Shown here piece by piece: positions 15,573 to 23,230 of a stretch of DNA of 34,272 nucleotides. This DNA comes from Pseudonocardia sp. (GTDB lineage Bacteria; Actinomycetota; Actinomycetes; Mycobacteriales; Pseudonocardiaceae), in contig NZ_JAOPWR010000332.1 of the NCBI RefSeq assembly GCF_025965585.1, positions 1-34,272 of the forward strand. Direction: 5' to 3'. The translations under genes and the position numbers were made by a program. Position 1 is the stretch's first letter, and each line of letters starts with the position of its first letter. Below the pieces are notes generated by a model. That model was given only the letters and a program-made list of their open reading frames with translations, did not search any database and was not told the DNA's origin.

Positions 15573-15622
15573 TCATGCTTCGCGATGACATGAGCTGTAA
15601 AATAGCGAAACTTGATGGTTTC
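15573..15622. promoter_or_regulatory. LysR-type operators and promoter between the CoA-transferase gene and lysR
   Basis: TCATG (15573-15577) and CATGA (15589-15593) form a perfect inverted repeat with an 11-base centre, the T-N11-A layout of LysR recognition sites. A second perfect inverted repeat, GAAAC (15607-15611) and GTTTC (15618-15622) with a 6-base centre, follows. TAAAAT at 15598-15603 is a strong -10 toward lysR; no good -35 accompanies it, and the first palindrome lies over the -35 position, as expected for autoregulation. The local AT content is well above that of its surroundings. Confidence 0.5.
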
Positions 15623-15648
15623 ATTCCGTGGCGGCATGAAGGGCTTCG

Positions 15649-16653
15649 ATGAATCTCAAGCAGCTGAACGCCGTCGTCGCGGTGGCGGAGACGGGGAGCG
15701 TCACGCGTGCCGCCGAGCTGCTGCACCTCGTTCAGCCTGCGGTCACCCGCCAGATCCTCTCCCTGGAGCAAGAGCTCGGGGTGACGCTCTTCGAGCGAAG
15801 CAGGGCCGGCATGAACCCGACCGACACCGGGGCGCTGCTCGTCCGTCGCGCTCGCCGTGCCCTGACCGAGCTCGAACGGGCGCGGGCGGAGATCCGGCCG
15901 GAGGACCCGGGTGCCATCTCCGGCCTCGTCACCGTCGGACTGCTGGAGAGCGTTGCCACCGCCGTGGCCGAACCACTCGTGTCCGCGGTGGCTCGCCGTT
16001 ACCCGGGCATCAGGTTGCGCCTGCTCACCGGATATTCCGGCCACCTGCAGGAGTGGCTCGACGCCGGAACGGTGGAGATCGCTCTGCTGTACAACGTGAC
16101 GACCACCACCTCGCTGCACGTTCGGCCCCTGCTGGACGAGAGCCTGTGGGCCGTCGCCCCGGTGGGGGTGTGGCCCGACCGCGAGCTTCCCGTTCGCGTC
16201 GCTGAGCTCGCGCGGCAGCCGATGGTGATGCCGGCGGCGCCGCACGGTCTTCGCACCCTGATCGACGGGGCCGCCGCGCGTGCCGGCGTGAGTTTCGACA
16301 TCGCTGCCGAGGCGAATGCGATGAGCGTGCAGAAACAGCTGGTCGCAGCGGGGGTCGGGTGGTCCGTCCTACCTGCTATCGGCGTGGTCGACGACATCGC
16401 CGACGGGGTGCTCAGCGGCGCGCCTCTGAGCGAACCGGATGTGCGGCGTTCGATCGTCCTGGCGAGGTCCGGTTCGGGTGATACGCCCCCGGCCGTGGCC
16501 GCCACAGCCCATGAGCTCACCCGTCGGCTGCACGACGTCGTGGCGCACGGCGGCTGGCCCTCCGCACGTCTCACCGGGCGGATGAAGGCGACCTCGTCGA
16601 CCCTGGATGGCCGGCGAGTGCTTCCTCGACCTGTGGTGGCGGACCCCTGGTGA
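15649..16653 (+). CDS. LysR-family transcriptional regulator
   Basis: A 334-residue LysR regulator. The N-terminal helix-turn-helix reads LNAVVAVAETGSVTRAAELL, then VQPAVTRQILSLEQELGVTLFER, as in the whole family. The effector domain begins near residue 90 (GLVTVGLLESVATAVAEPLV) and contains the usual two-lobed substrate-binding pattern (LRLLTGYSGHLQEWLDAGTVEIALLYN). It is about 30 residues longer than average at the C-terminus, from an Arg/Pro-rich tail. LysR proteins usually activate the divergent gene when a pathway metabolite binds, and repress themselves; here the divergent gene is the CaiB-type CoA-transferase. The tail past about residue 305 may be poorly conserved. Confidence 0.93.
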   Translation: MNLKQLNAVVAVAETGSVTRAAELLHLVQPAVTRQILSLEQELGVTLFERSRAGMNPTDTGALLVRRARRALTELERARAEIRPEDPGAISGLVTVGLLESVATAVAEPLVSAVARRYPGIRLRLLTGYSGHLQEWLDAGTVEIALLYNVTTTTSLHVRPLLDESLWAVAPVGVWPDRELPVRVAELARQPMVMPAAPHGLRTLIDGAAARAGVSFDIAAEANAMSVQKQLVAAGVGWSVLPAIGVVDDIADGVLSGAPLSEPDVRRSIVLARSGSGDTPPAVAATAHELTRRLHDVVAHGGWPSARLTGRMKATSSTLDGRRVLPRPVVADPW

Positions 16654-16865
16654 CGGCCGATGAGGACGCGTGCTCGGACGGCTCGGTCGTCGGTCGACCC
16701 CACACGCATCCCTGTTAGTCTCGGGCAATCCCCATGGTGGCCCGGGGTCGATATCGGACGGTCATGACATGCTCCGGACGCTGGGCCCCACGACCGAACC
16801 GCGGCGCTGCGCAGCAGCGCGGACACCATCTCGTCCCCGCGGTGATCCGGAAAGGCAACCGCACC

Positions 16866-17876
16866 GTGCCTCGACCTTCGCCGGTGACGCTGGCGCAGAT
16901 CGCCAGGCGCGCGGGCGTCCATGTGTCGACGGTGTCGCGGTCGCTGGCGGCGAACTCGACGGGGGTCGGCAGCAGCACGGTCGCGCGTGTTCGAGCGATA
17001 GCCGCCGAGATGGGCTACTTCCGCGATCCGGCGGCGACGACCCTGCGTACGGGCCGCAGCGGCGTCCTGGGCATCCTCATGCCGAGGCTGACCGACTACG
17101 TGCTCGCCCGGATCTTCGAGGGCGCCGACGAGGCCGCGCACGGTGTCGGTTACACCACCGTGGTGGCCAGTACCAACGATGATCCCGGGCTCCGGATCGA
17201 GCGTCTGGACAACCTGCTCGCCCGGCGGGTCGAGGGGCTGATCATCGGTGACGCGCGGTTGGACGGCGACGAGCTCGTGAAGTCCCTCGACCGGCGCGGC
17301 GTGCCGTACGTCCTGGTCAACCGTCGGCTACGGGGCCACCTGTCCGTCACGACCGACGACGTCCTGGGTGGGCAGCTCGCCGGCGAGCACATGCTCGAAC
17401 TGGGGCACACGGCGATGGGGGTCGTGGCCGGACCGGACTACGCCAGCACGTGCGTGGAGCGCACCCACGGCTTCGTCGGCCGGGCCCTCTCGGCCGGCAT
17501 CCCCTTTCCTGACAGCTGCGTCCAGACATCGGGTGCGGACGTGGAAGGCGGACATGAAGCGGCGAACGCGCTGCTGACCCGACACCCCGAGCTCACCGCC
17601 ATCTTCGCCATCAACGACTTCGCGGCGATCGGAGCGATGGGTGCCGCTCGCGAACACGGCCGCACCCCGGGACGAGACATAGCGATCATCGGTTACAACG
17701 ACATCCCGCTCGCCCGGTTCCTGCCGGTACCGCTGAGTTCGGTGAGCTCGCCGATGGCGGAGATGGGGCACCGAGGAGCGCTCGCCCTGAACGAGCTCAT
17801 AGCCGGGAGGCCGGCCGAGCCCGAGCTGCTCACTCCGAGGCTGTGCCCTCGTGACTCGACTGTGGCTGTGCGGTAG
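16866..17876 (+). CDS. LacI-family transcriptional regulator
   Basis: A 336-residue LacI/GalR regulator. The N-terminal DNA-binding part reads VTLAQIARRAGVHVSTVSRSL, followed by a hinge near VRAIAAEMGYFRDPAATTLRTGRSG. The periplasmic-binding-like core follows, with VLGILMPRLTDYVLARIFEGAD, GVPYVLVNRR, and IFAINDFAAIGAM plus IAIIGYNDIPLARFLPVPLSSV near the end, all diagnostic. GTG at 16866 puts the helix-turn-helix at the usual distance from the start; ORF sequence upstream of it is unlike the family. Three copies of a CG-centred palindrome occur downstream (17918, 19263, 19370), the kind of site LacI proteins bind, so its likely targets are the CxxC-COG0523 pair and the deacetylase-asparaginase-MFS genes. 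The effector is unknown. Confidence 0.9.
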   Translation: MPRPSPVTLAQIARRAGVHVSTVSRSLAANSTGVGSSTVARVRAIAAEMGYFRDPAATTLRTGRSGVLGILMPRLTDYVLARIFEGADEAAHGVGYTTVVASTNDDPGLRIERLDNLLARRVEGLIIGDARLDGDELVKSLDRRGVPYVLVNRRLRGHLSVTTDDVLGGQLAGEHMLELGHTAMGVVAGPDYASTCVERTHGFVGRALSAGIPFPDSCVQTSGADVEGGHEAANALLTRHPELTAIFAINDFAAIGAMGAAREHGRTPGRDIAIIGYNDIPLARFLPVPLSSVSSPMAEMGHRGALALNELIAGRPAEPELLTPRLCPRDSTVAVR

Positions 17877-17916
17877 GCAGCTCGCCCGACGAGCCTGCGC
17901 AGCGATAGGGTCCGCA

Positions 17917-17930
17917 CGCAAACGATTGTG
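17917..17930. promoter_or_regulatory. Candidate LacI-family operator before the CxxC-COG0523 genes
   Basis: CGCAAACGATTGTG differs at two of 14 positions from the perfect palindrome CGCAATCGATTGCG found before the deacetylase gene at 19370. It lies 17 bases before the ATG of the CxxC protein and about 40 bases after the lacI stop. Confidence 0.5.
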
Positions 17931-17947
17931 TGGGTTCGGAGGGCGCC

Positions 17948-18274
17948 ATGTGCGGTCAGTGTCGGTCGATCAGTACGGGCCTCGACTGGTTCGCTGCCGG
18001 CACCGACGGGTCCCTGGCCGGTCGGCGTCACGCGCGAGCCGCACTGGCCCGCGCATCGAGCGTGCTCCTGTCGGGCATCGGTGTGCGTGTGGTGGCACAT
18101 CCGGGAGCGTTGACGCTCACCGTCCGGACGGCGACCGGCAGGTCCCGCACGGTGTCGCGACTCGACGAGATCGCCGACGCTGCCGCCACGCTGACCGGGC
18201 GCAGGGTCGACCCACTTGCCGCCGATGTCGTGGATGCCGTACTGGCGGCTCGGGTGAACCCCGCTGCCTCGTGA
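17948..18274 (+). CDS. Small protein starting with a CxxC motif, coupled to a COG0523 GTPase
   Basis: I do not recognise this 108-residue protein. It starts MCGQCRSISTGLDW, so cysteines 2 and 5 form a CxxC at the very N-terminus, as in small metal-binding or thiol proteins. The rest is an alpha/beta sequence without membrane spans (HARAALARASSVLLSGIGVRVVAHPG, RTVSRLDEIADAAATLTG). GGAGGG sits four bases before the ATG. Its stop overlaps the GTG of the COG0523 gene (GTGA), so the two proteins are made together and may act together, for example as a metallochaperone and a metal-binding partner. That partnership is inference. A candidate LacI-family operator lies just upstream. Confidence 0.7.
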   Translation: MCGQCRSISTGLDWFAAGTDGSLAGRRHARAALARASSVLLSGIGVRVVAHPGALTLTVRTATGRSRTVSRLDEIADAAATLTGRRVDPLAADVVDAVLAARVNPAAS

Positions 18275-19236
18275 TCGAGCTGACGCTCGTCTGCGGATTT
18301 CTCGGCGCCGGCAAGACCACATGGCTCGACCACCACCTGCGAGGCTCGTCCGAGCGCCTCGACCTGCTGATCGTCAACGACTTCGCGGAGGAGGGGATCG
18401 ACCACCTCACCCTTCGTGACGCGGGCGGGACCGGCGCCCGTGTCGAGGCGATCGTCGGCGGATGCGTGTGTTGCAGCAAGCTCGAGGAGCTGCGCGCCGC
18501 GCTGTCAGGAGCGGTGGACCGCAGTCATCGGGACGGTGTCGCGGGTCGTACCCGCGCAGTGGTCGAGACCTCCGGGCTCGCCGAGCCGCACAACGTCGTC
18601 CGGTTGCTCTCCGAGGACCCGGTGCTGCGGACGAACGTCATGCTGCACGATCTCGTCGTCGTGCTCGACGGCGTCGGCGGCCGACGCACCCTCCGACACC
18701 GAGCGGCGGCACGGGCCCAGGTCGGGCTCGCCGACCGGGTGGTGATCGCGCGCGCCGACCTCGTCGACGCCGCCGAGCTGGCCGAGCTGGCGGGGATCGT
18801 CCGCGTCCTCACCGATTCCGCCACGATCACCGTCGCCGACCACGGGATCGAGACGCCCATCGAGGCCGTCGCGCCCACGGACCCGCAGCCCTTCGACGAT
18901 GCGGCCGACGATCTACCGATCCGATCGTTGACGACATCGCTCCGCCAGGGAACCTCCTGGGCCGAGTACGCCGTGTGGCTGGACGCCGTCTGCCGGGCCC
19001 ACCCGGACGGGTTGCTGCGGAGCAAGGGGCTCGTCCCCACCTCGGACGGCCCGCTGCTGGTTCAGTCGATGGGCGCTGACGTGGCACTGCCCGTCGCCGC
19101 CGACGCGACCGCCGGCTCATCGATGGTCTTCATCCTGAGCGGGATCGACCCCGATGACCTTGCGCGGTCCCTCACGACCTTCGTGCCCAGTGCCGTGGCG
19201 ACCGACACGAGCGTTCCGGGGCGGTCCGCGGACTGA
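18271..19236 (+). CDS. COG0523/CobW-family GTPase, putative metallochaperone
   Basis: COG0523 GTPases deliver or insert metal ions (zinc, cobalt, iron or nickel) into client enzymes. In this 321-residue protein the Walker A GFLGAGKTT is at residues 9-17, the family's metal-binding CxCC motif is at C65-x-C67-C68 (GGCVCCSK), and the Walker B-type ETSGLAEP is present. The usual NKxD guanine-specificity motif is altered to ARAD (VVIARADLVD), so nucleotide preference may be relaxed. The C-terminal domain is shorter and less histidine-rich than in many members. It is coupled to the CxxC protein and lies just before the metal-dependent deacetylase-fold hydrolase, a likely client by position. Some relatives serve nitrile hydratase, and a nitrile hydratase-type gene starts at the left edge of the window. 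Confidence 0.88.
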   Translation: MIELTLVCGFLGAGKTTWLDHHLRGSSERLDLLIVNDFAEEGIDHLTLRDAGGTGARVEAIVGGCVCCSKLEELRAALSGAVDRSHRDGVAGRTRAVVETSGLAEPHNVVRLLSEDPVLRTNVMLHDLVVVLDGVGGRRTLRHRAAARAQVGLADRVVIARADLVDAAELAELAGIVRVLTDSATITVADHGIETPIEAVAPTDPQPFDDAADDLPIRSLTTSLRQGTSWAEYAVWLDAVCRAHPDGLLRSKGLVPTSDGPLLVQSMGADVALPVAADATAGSSMVFILSGIDPDDLARSLTTFVPSAVATDTSVPGRSAD

Positions 19237-19261
19237 TCTCCGTCGGCAGGCGATTCGATCA

Positions 19262-19275
19262 TGCAATGGATTGCT
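19262..19275. promoter_or_regulatory. Candidate upstream LacI-family operator of the deacetylase operon
   Basis: GCAAT and ATTGC arms (19263-19274) flank a GG centre. The 14-base site TGCAATGGATTGCT matches the perfect copy at 19370 at 11 positions. It lies 108 bases upstream of that copy centre to centre, close to ten helical turns, and could allow looping by a tetramer. Confidence 0.45.
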
Positions 19276-19336
19276 CTCCGCTGTGCAGGGCCATGAGGTC
19301 CGTTGTAGCGCTCTGATCTCGGTAAACATCCGATCG

Positions 19337-19366
19337 TTGACGATTCTGACGGTCTCGTCGTATGGT
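19337..19366 (+). promoter_or_regulatory. Promoter of the deacetylase-asparaginase-MFS genes
   Basis: TTGACG (19337-19342) and TATGGT (19361-19366) are separated by 18 bases. Transcription would start at about 19373, inside the operator at 19370-19383, leaving a leader of about 78 bases. Confidence 0.55.
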
Positions 19367-19369
19367 CTG

Positions 19370-19383
19370 CGCAATCGATTGCG
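19370..19383. promoter_or_regulatory. Perfect LacI-family operator overlapping the predicted transcription start
   Basis: CGCAATCGATTGCG is a perfect 14-base palindrome with the central CG typical of LacI/GalR sites. It begins four bases after the -10 box, the classic position for repression. A LacI-family gene lies 1.5 kb upstream on the same strand. Confidence 0.65.
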
Positions 19384-19450
19384 TGACTTGCCTTTTGACG
19401 CGCCGCAAACAGGTCGGCGCGCACACGCATGACGAGGGTGAGGAGACGGC

Positions 19451-20365
19451 ATGGCCAAGGAGATCAAGGTCTGCATCGGCGCCGACATCGATGCGGTCGC
19501 CGGATGGCTCGGCTCGTACGGCGGGGAGGACTCGCCCGCGGACATCCAGCGCGGCATGTTCGCGGGCGAGGTCGGCATCCCGCGGTTGCTGAACCTCTAC
19601 CGCAAGTACGACCTGAAGACGACGTGGTTCGCGCCGGGACACTCCATCGAGACGTTCCCGCACCGCATCGAGCAGATCGTCGCGGCGGGCCACGAGGTCG
19701 CCGCGCACGGCTATTCGCACGAGAACCCGATCCTGATGAGCCCGCAACAGGAGGAGGACGTCCTCAACAAGTCGATCGAGCTGATCGAGCAGTTCTCCGG
19801 CTTGCGGCCGCGCGGCTACATCGCACCGTGGTGCGAGCTCTCGGAGGTCACGGCGGATCTGTTGCTGAAGAACGGATTCCGATACGACCACAGCCAGGCG
19901 TTCCACGACTTCCAGCCGTTCTACGCCCGCACCGGCGACTCCTGGACCAAGATCGATCTCAGTGGCCCGGCGGCCTCGTGGATGAAGCCGCTCGTCCGTG
20001 GCGAGGAGATCGACCTGGTCGAGATCAACTTCAGCTGGTACATCGACGACCTGCCGCCCATGATGTTCATCAAGGGCAGCCCGAACAGCCACGGCTTCGT
20101 CAACCCGCGTGACATCGAGCAGATGTGGCGTGACCAGTTCGACTGGGTCTACCGCGAGTACGACTACGCGATCTTCCCGATCACCATCCACCCGGACGTC
20201 TCCGGACGCCCGCACGTGCTGCTGATGCTGGAGCGTCTGATCGAGCACATCCTCGGCCACGACGGCGTCACGTTCGAGACGTTCGAGACCATCGCCGAGG
20301 ACTTCCGGGCCCGCTTCCCCTTCGCCGAGAACAAGCGCTACCCGTTCGACCGCGAGCTGCCCTGA
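19451..20365 (+). CDS. Polysaccharide-deacetylase-fold hydrolase, HpPgdA/cyclic imidase type
   Basis: This 304-residue protein is a carbohydrate-esterase-4-like hydrolase of the subgroup containing Helicobacter pylori peptidoglycan deacetylase HpPgdA, allantoinase PuuE and bacterial cyclic imide hydrolases. Shared landmarks are AKEI at the start, [68 protein letters not shown], and [12 protein letters not shown]. The metal triad is D14, H86 and H90, as in HpPgdA. There is no signal peptide, so it should act in the cytoplasm, which fits a small-molecule imidase better than a wall deacetylase. Its neighbours, an asparaginase-family enzyme and an MFS transporter, point the same way: imide ring opening, amide hydrolysis and uptake. 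That pathway is inference. A GGTGAGGAG ribosome site precedes the ATG. Confidence 0.85.
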   Translation: MAKEIKVCIGADIDAVAGWLGSYGGEDSPADIQRGMFAGEVGIPRLLNLYRKYDLKTTWFAPGHSIETFPHRIEQIVAAGHEVAAHGYSHENPILMSPQQEEDVLNKSIELIEQFSGLRPRGYIAPWCELSEVTADLLLKNGFRYDHSQAFHDFQPFYARTGDSWTKIDLSGPAASWMKPLVRGEEIDLVEINFSWYIDDLPPMMFIKGSPNSHGFVNPRDIEQMWRDQFDWVYREYDYAIFPITIHPDVSGRPHVLLMLERLIEHILGHDGVTFETFETIAEDFRARFPFAENKRYPFDRELP

Positions 20366-20375
20366 CCGTCCTGGG

Positions 20376-20406
20376 CACGACGGTGTGCCGCCGGCACACC
20401 GTCGTG
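20376..20406 (+). terminator. Strong hairpin between the deacetylase and asparaginase genes
   Basis: CACGACGGTGTGCC (20376-20389) pairs perfectly with GGCACACCGTCGTG (20393-20406) around a three-base loop, ten bases after the stop. There is no T-run (TTCCG follows). It may act as a partial terminator or a transcript-stabilising element that sets the ratio of the first enzyme to the next two, or as a factor-dependent terminator. Confidence 0.5.
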
Positions 20407-20455
20407 TTCCGCCGACGTCAGTTCGAACCCGCCGCAAGGAACCGAAGGAACCATC

Positions 20456-21451
20456 GTGCACAGCCCATTGCCGCGCGTCCTCGTCCTCACACTGGGAGGC
20501 ACGATCGCGTCGGTCCCTGATGCGAAGGGACACCACGCAGTCCCGCGGTTGAGTCCGGCCGAGCTCATGGCCTCGGTGCCGGGGGCTGCAGAGGTGGCGG
20601 ACGTTCGGCTCGAGTCGTTCCGCCAGTACCCCTCGGGCGACCTCTCGATCACCGACATGATCGAACTCGCACAGCTCGTCGGCAGGCGGGCCGACGAGGT
20701 GGACGGGTTCGTCATCACCCAGGGCACCGACACCCTGGAGGAGACGTCCTACGCCCTCGACCTGCTTCTCGATGAGAACGGGCCGCCCGTCGTGGTCACC
20801 GGCGCGATGCGCAACGCCGGGCTGCCGGGAGCCGATGGTCCCGCGAACATCCTCGCCGCGATCCGTGTCGCCGTGTCGCGCGAGGCTCGTGGGCTCGGCC
20901 CGCTGGTGGTGTTCGCCGACGAGATCCACCTCCCGCGCTTCGTTCGCAAGATCCACAGCTCCAGCGTCGCGGCATTCAGCTCACCGAACGCCGGCCCGGT
21001 TGGTTGGGTGACCGAGGAGCGGGTGCGTATCCCGCTGCTCGCGCGCGACCGCGGACCGACGCTGCAACCGGACGCCGTCCGCGTGCCGCCGCCGGCGGTC
21101 GGCATCGTCAAGCTCGGCCTGGGGTCCGGTCCGCTCCTGCCGGAGCACACGGCGGGGTTCGAGGGCCTGGTGGTCGAGGTGTTCGGCGGCGGCCATGTGC
21201 CCAGCTCCGTCGTGCAGTCCCTGGCCGAGGTGAACGATCGGATCCCGGTCGTGATGGCCACCCGAACGGGCGCCGGTGAGCTCTACCGGTCCACCTATGC
21301 ATTTCCCGGGTCCGAACAAGACCTGCTCGACCGGGGAATGATCAGTGCCGGCGCACTCGACGGCGCGAAAGCACGGCTGCTCCTGGTCCTGCTCCTCGCG
21401 TCCGGCGCCGGTCGGGCAGACATCAGTGCCCGCTTCGCAGCAGCACCGTAG
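20456..21451 (+). CDS. Asparaginase/glutaminase-family amidohydrolase
   Basis: A 331-residue member of the bacterial asparaginase family, which hydrolyses side-chain amides through threonine nucleophiles. LTLGGTIAS holds the first threonine (T16) and FVITQGTDTLEETSY the second (T91, next to D92). PVVVTGAMRNAGLPGADGPANILAAIRVA and VRKIHSSSVAAFSSPN also match. The segment where E. coli AnsB has its catalytic K162 reads VSREARGLG, with no lysine; this may mean a different proton relay or a substrate other than asparagine. No signal peptide, so cytoplasmic. GTG start with AAGGAA upstream. In this operon it could hydrolyse the half-amide made by the imidase-type enzyme before it, giving a dicarboxylate; this is inference. 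Confidence 0.88.
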   Translation: MHSPLPRVLVLTLGGTIASVPDAKGHHAVPRLSPAELMASVPGAAEVADVRLESFRQYPSGDLSITDMIELAQLVGRRADEVDGFVITQGTDTLEETSYALDLLLDENGPPVVVTGAMRNAGLPGADGPANILAAIRVAVSREARGLGPLVVFADEIHLPRFVRKIHSSSVAAFSSPNAGPVGWVTEERVRIPLLARDRGPTLQPDAVRVPPPAVGIVKLGLGSGPLLPEHTAGFEGLVVEVFGGGHVPSSVVQSLAEVNDRIPVVMATRTGAGELYRSTYAFPGSEQDLLDRGMISAGALDGAKARLLLVLLLASGAGRADISARFAAAP

Positions 21452-21591
21452 ACCGGGTCGCCCCGCCACCCGGAGCTCTCCGAGCAGTCCACGCCCGGTA
21501 CGTGTCGTCGTCGGGCGATGAACCGCCCTGTCCGTTTCCCCGGACCGGGCCTTCCCCTGATTGCGCCCATGGCGCAGCGAGGAGTTCCGGA

Positions 21592-22998
21592 ATGCCCCTC
21601 ACCACCATGTCGGCCGAGGCCGGCCGCATCGCCAGGAGCGTGACGCTTCCTGACGTGCGACGTGCGACGATCATCTGCTTCTTCGCCTGGACGTTCGCCG
21701 TCTACGACTTCGTGTTGTTCGCGAACCTGCTGCCGGTCATCGGCGCCGAGCTGCACTGGACCGGCGCGCAGTCCACCGGCATCAACACCTGGGTGACGCT
21801 GGGCACCGCGCTCGTCGCGTTGTTCGTGGGTCCGTTCGTGGACCGGGTCGGCCGTCGTGCCGGCATCATCCTCTGTGTCGTCGGAGCAGCAGTCGCGTCG
21901 TTGCTCACCTGGCTCGGCGGCTATGCGGCCGGTGCCCTCGGGTTCGCCGGTCTCATCCTGCTCGTGCTCATCCGCGCCCTCGCGGGCCTGGGATACAGCG
22001 AACAGGCCGTGAACGCGACCTACCTCAACGAGATGTTCGCTCACGTCTACACCGACGAGAGGTCGGTCCGGCGCCGGGGCTTCCTCTATGCGGTCGTGCA
22101 GGGGGGCTGGCCCGTCGGCTCCGTCGTCGCTGCCGCCTCCATCTACATCCTCGAGCCCATCGGGGGCTGGGAGCTGTGCTTCGTCGTCGCCGTGTTCCCG
22201 GCGATCTTCATGTTGCTCGCCGCTCGCCGGCTCAAGGAGAGCCCGGTCTTCGCAGCTCGCCATCGCATCACGGAGCTGACGAGGGAAGGCCGCCCGGAGG
22301 AAGCTCAGGAGCTCGCCCGCCTCACCGGGCAGAACAACGACAAGGGTGGGGCCAGCCTGCCCGCCATCTTCCGCGGCGAGTCACGACGGTCGACGCTGTC
22401 GCTCTCTGCCGCCTTCCTCCTGAACTGGCTTGGCATCCTCGCGTTCGCGTTCCAGGGCACGCTGATCCTGGTCAACGGCAAAGAGGTGTCCTTCTCGGGG
22501 GCTCTGGAGGTCCTCATCGTCTCGAACGTCGCCGGTTTCGCCGGATACCTGTTCCACGGCTGGCTCGGTGATCGCATCAGCCGTCGCACCACCATCTCCG
22601 TCGGGTGGTTCGTCTCGGCGATCTGCTTCACCGTGATGGTCCTGGGGCCGGCAGGGAACTTCGGACTGCTCGTCGGGGCCTACGCCCTCGGGACGTTCTT
22701 CCTCCTCGGCCCCTATGCGGCCGTTCTGTTCTTCAACAGCGAGTCCTTCCCCGTCGAGACGCGCGCGACAGCCGGCACGTTCATCAACGCGCTCGGCCAG
22801 GTCGGCGCGATCGTCGGCGGGGCGCTCTTCACCCTGACGCTGTCGGCGGCGGGACCGAGCGCGGCCGAGCAGGCCGCTGCATGGACCAGGGCCGGGCTGG
22901 TGTGGGGCTGCGTGCCGATCCTGCTGTCGGCCGTCGCCATCCTGTTCGCGCGCAACGTACGGCCTCTCCGAAGCATCCGAGTCGATGACGTGGTGTGA
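21592..22998 (+). CDS. MFS transporter (metabolite:H+ symporter type)
   Basis: A 468-residue major facilitator with about 12 membrane spans. The first span starts near residue 25 (ATIICFFAWTFAVYDFVLFANLLP). Loop 2-3 has motif A (DRVGRRAG), repeated in the second half as GDRISRRT. A longer polar central loop (residues about 210-265) separates the two bundles, and PVETRATAGTFINALGQ near span 11 resembles sugar- and aromatic-acid/metabolite-type symporters. The ATG at 21592 has GAGGAG seven bases upstream. It is the last gene of the LacI-controlled group and should carry the group's substrate or product. The substrate is not readable from the sequence; an imide, amide or dicarboxylate is suggested by the neighbours only. 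Confidence 0.88.
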   Translation: MPLTTMSAEAGRIARSVTLPDVRRATIICFFAWTFAVYDFVLFANLLPVIGAELHWTGAQSTGINTWVTLGTALVALFVGPFVDRVGRRAGIILCVVGAAVASLLTWLGGYAAGALGFAGLILLVLIRALAGLGYSEQAVNATYLNEMFAHVYTDERSVRRRGFLYAVVQGGWPVGSVVAAASIYILEPIGGWELCFVVAVFPAIFMLLAARRLKESPVFAARHRITELTREGRPEEAQELARLTGQNNDKGGASLPAIFRGESRRSTLSLSAAFLLNWLGILAFAFQGTLILVNGKEVSFSGALEVLIVSNVAGFAGYLFHGWLGDRISRRTTISVGWFVSAICFTVMVLGPAGNFGLLVGAYALGTFFLLGPYAAVLFFNSESFPVETRATAGTFINALGQVGAIVGGALFTLTLSAAGPSAAEQAAAWTRAGLVWGCVPILLSAVAILFARNVRPLRSIRVDDVV

Positions 22999-23230
22999 CC
23001 GGGATGGTCTGAAGCCGTGATCTTCCAGGCGGTGGCCGGGGTCGCTCGAGTTACAGCTGTCGCCTTCCGGCTGTTCTTCGTGCGCCTCGGTCACTGGGCC
23101 CGAGCCGTACCGCATCTGCCGCCGGGGTTTCCGTGGCTGTCGGTCCTGCCGGGTCGAGCTACACCGCGGGCGATGTGGATGGCCCGCTCCCGGGTGTTGT
23201 CGGGGAGGCGATGGCGGGTACTTCCCCGGC

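Noticed and set aside
16804-16820. GCGCTGC-GCA-GCAGCGC hairpin between lysR and lacI as an attenuator
   Set aside because: A short stem in GC-rich DNA without a T-run or leader peptide; not distinguishable from chance.
22999-23230. Possible c-di-AMP (ydaO) riboswitch before kup
   Set aside because: The conserved sequence blocks of that riboswitch class are not visible, and I could not build a convincing fold by eye.
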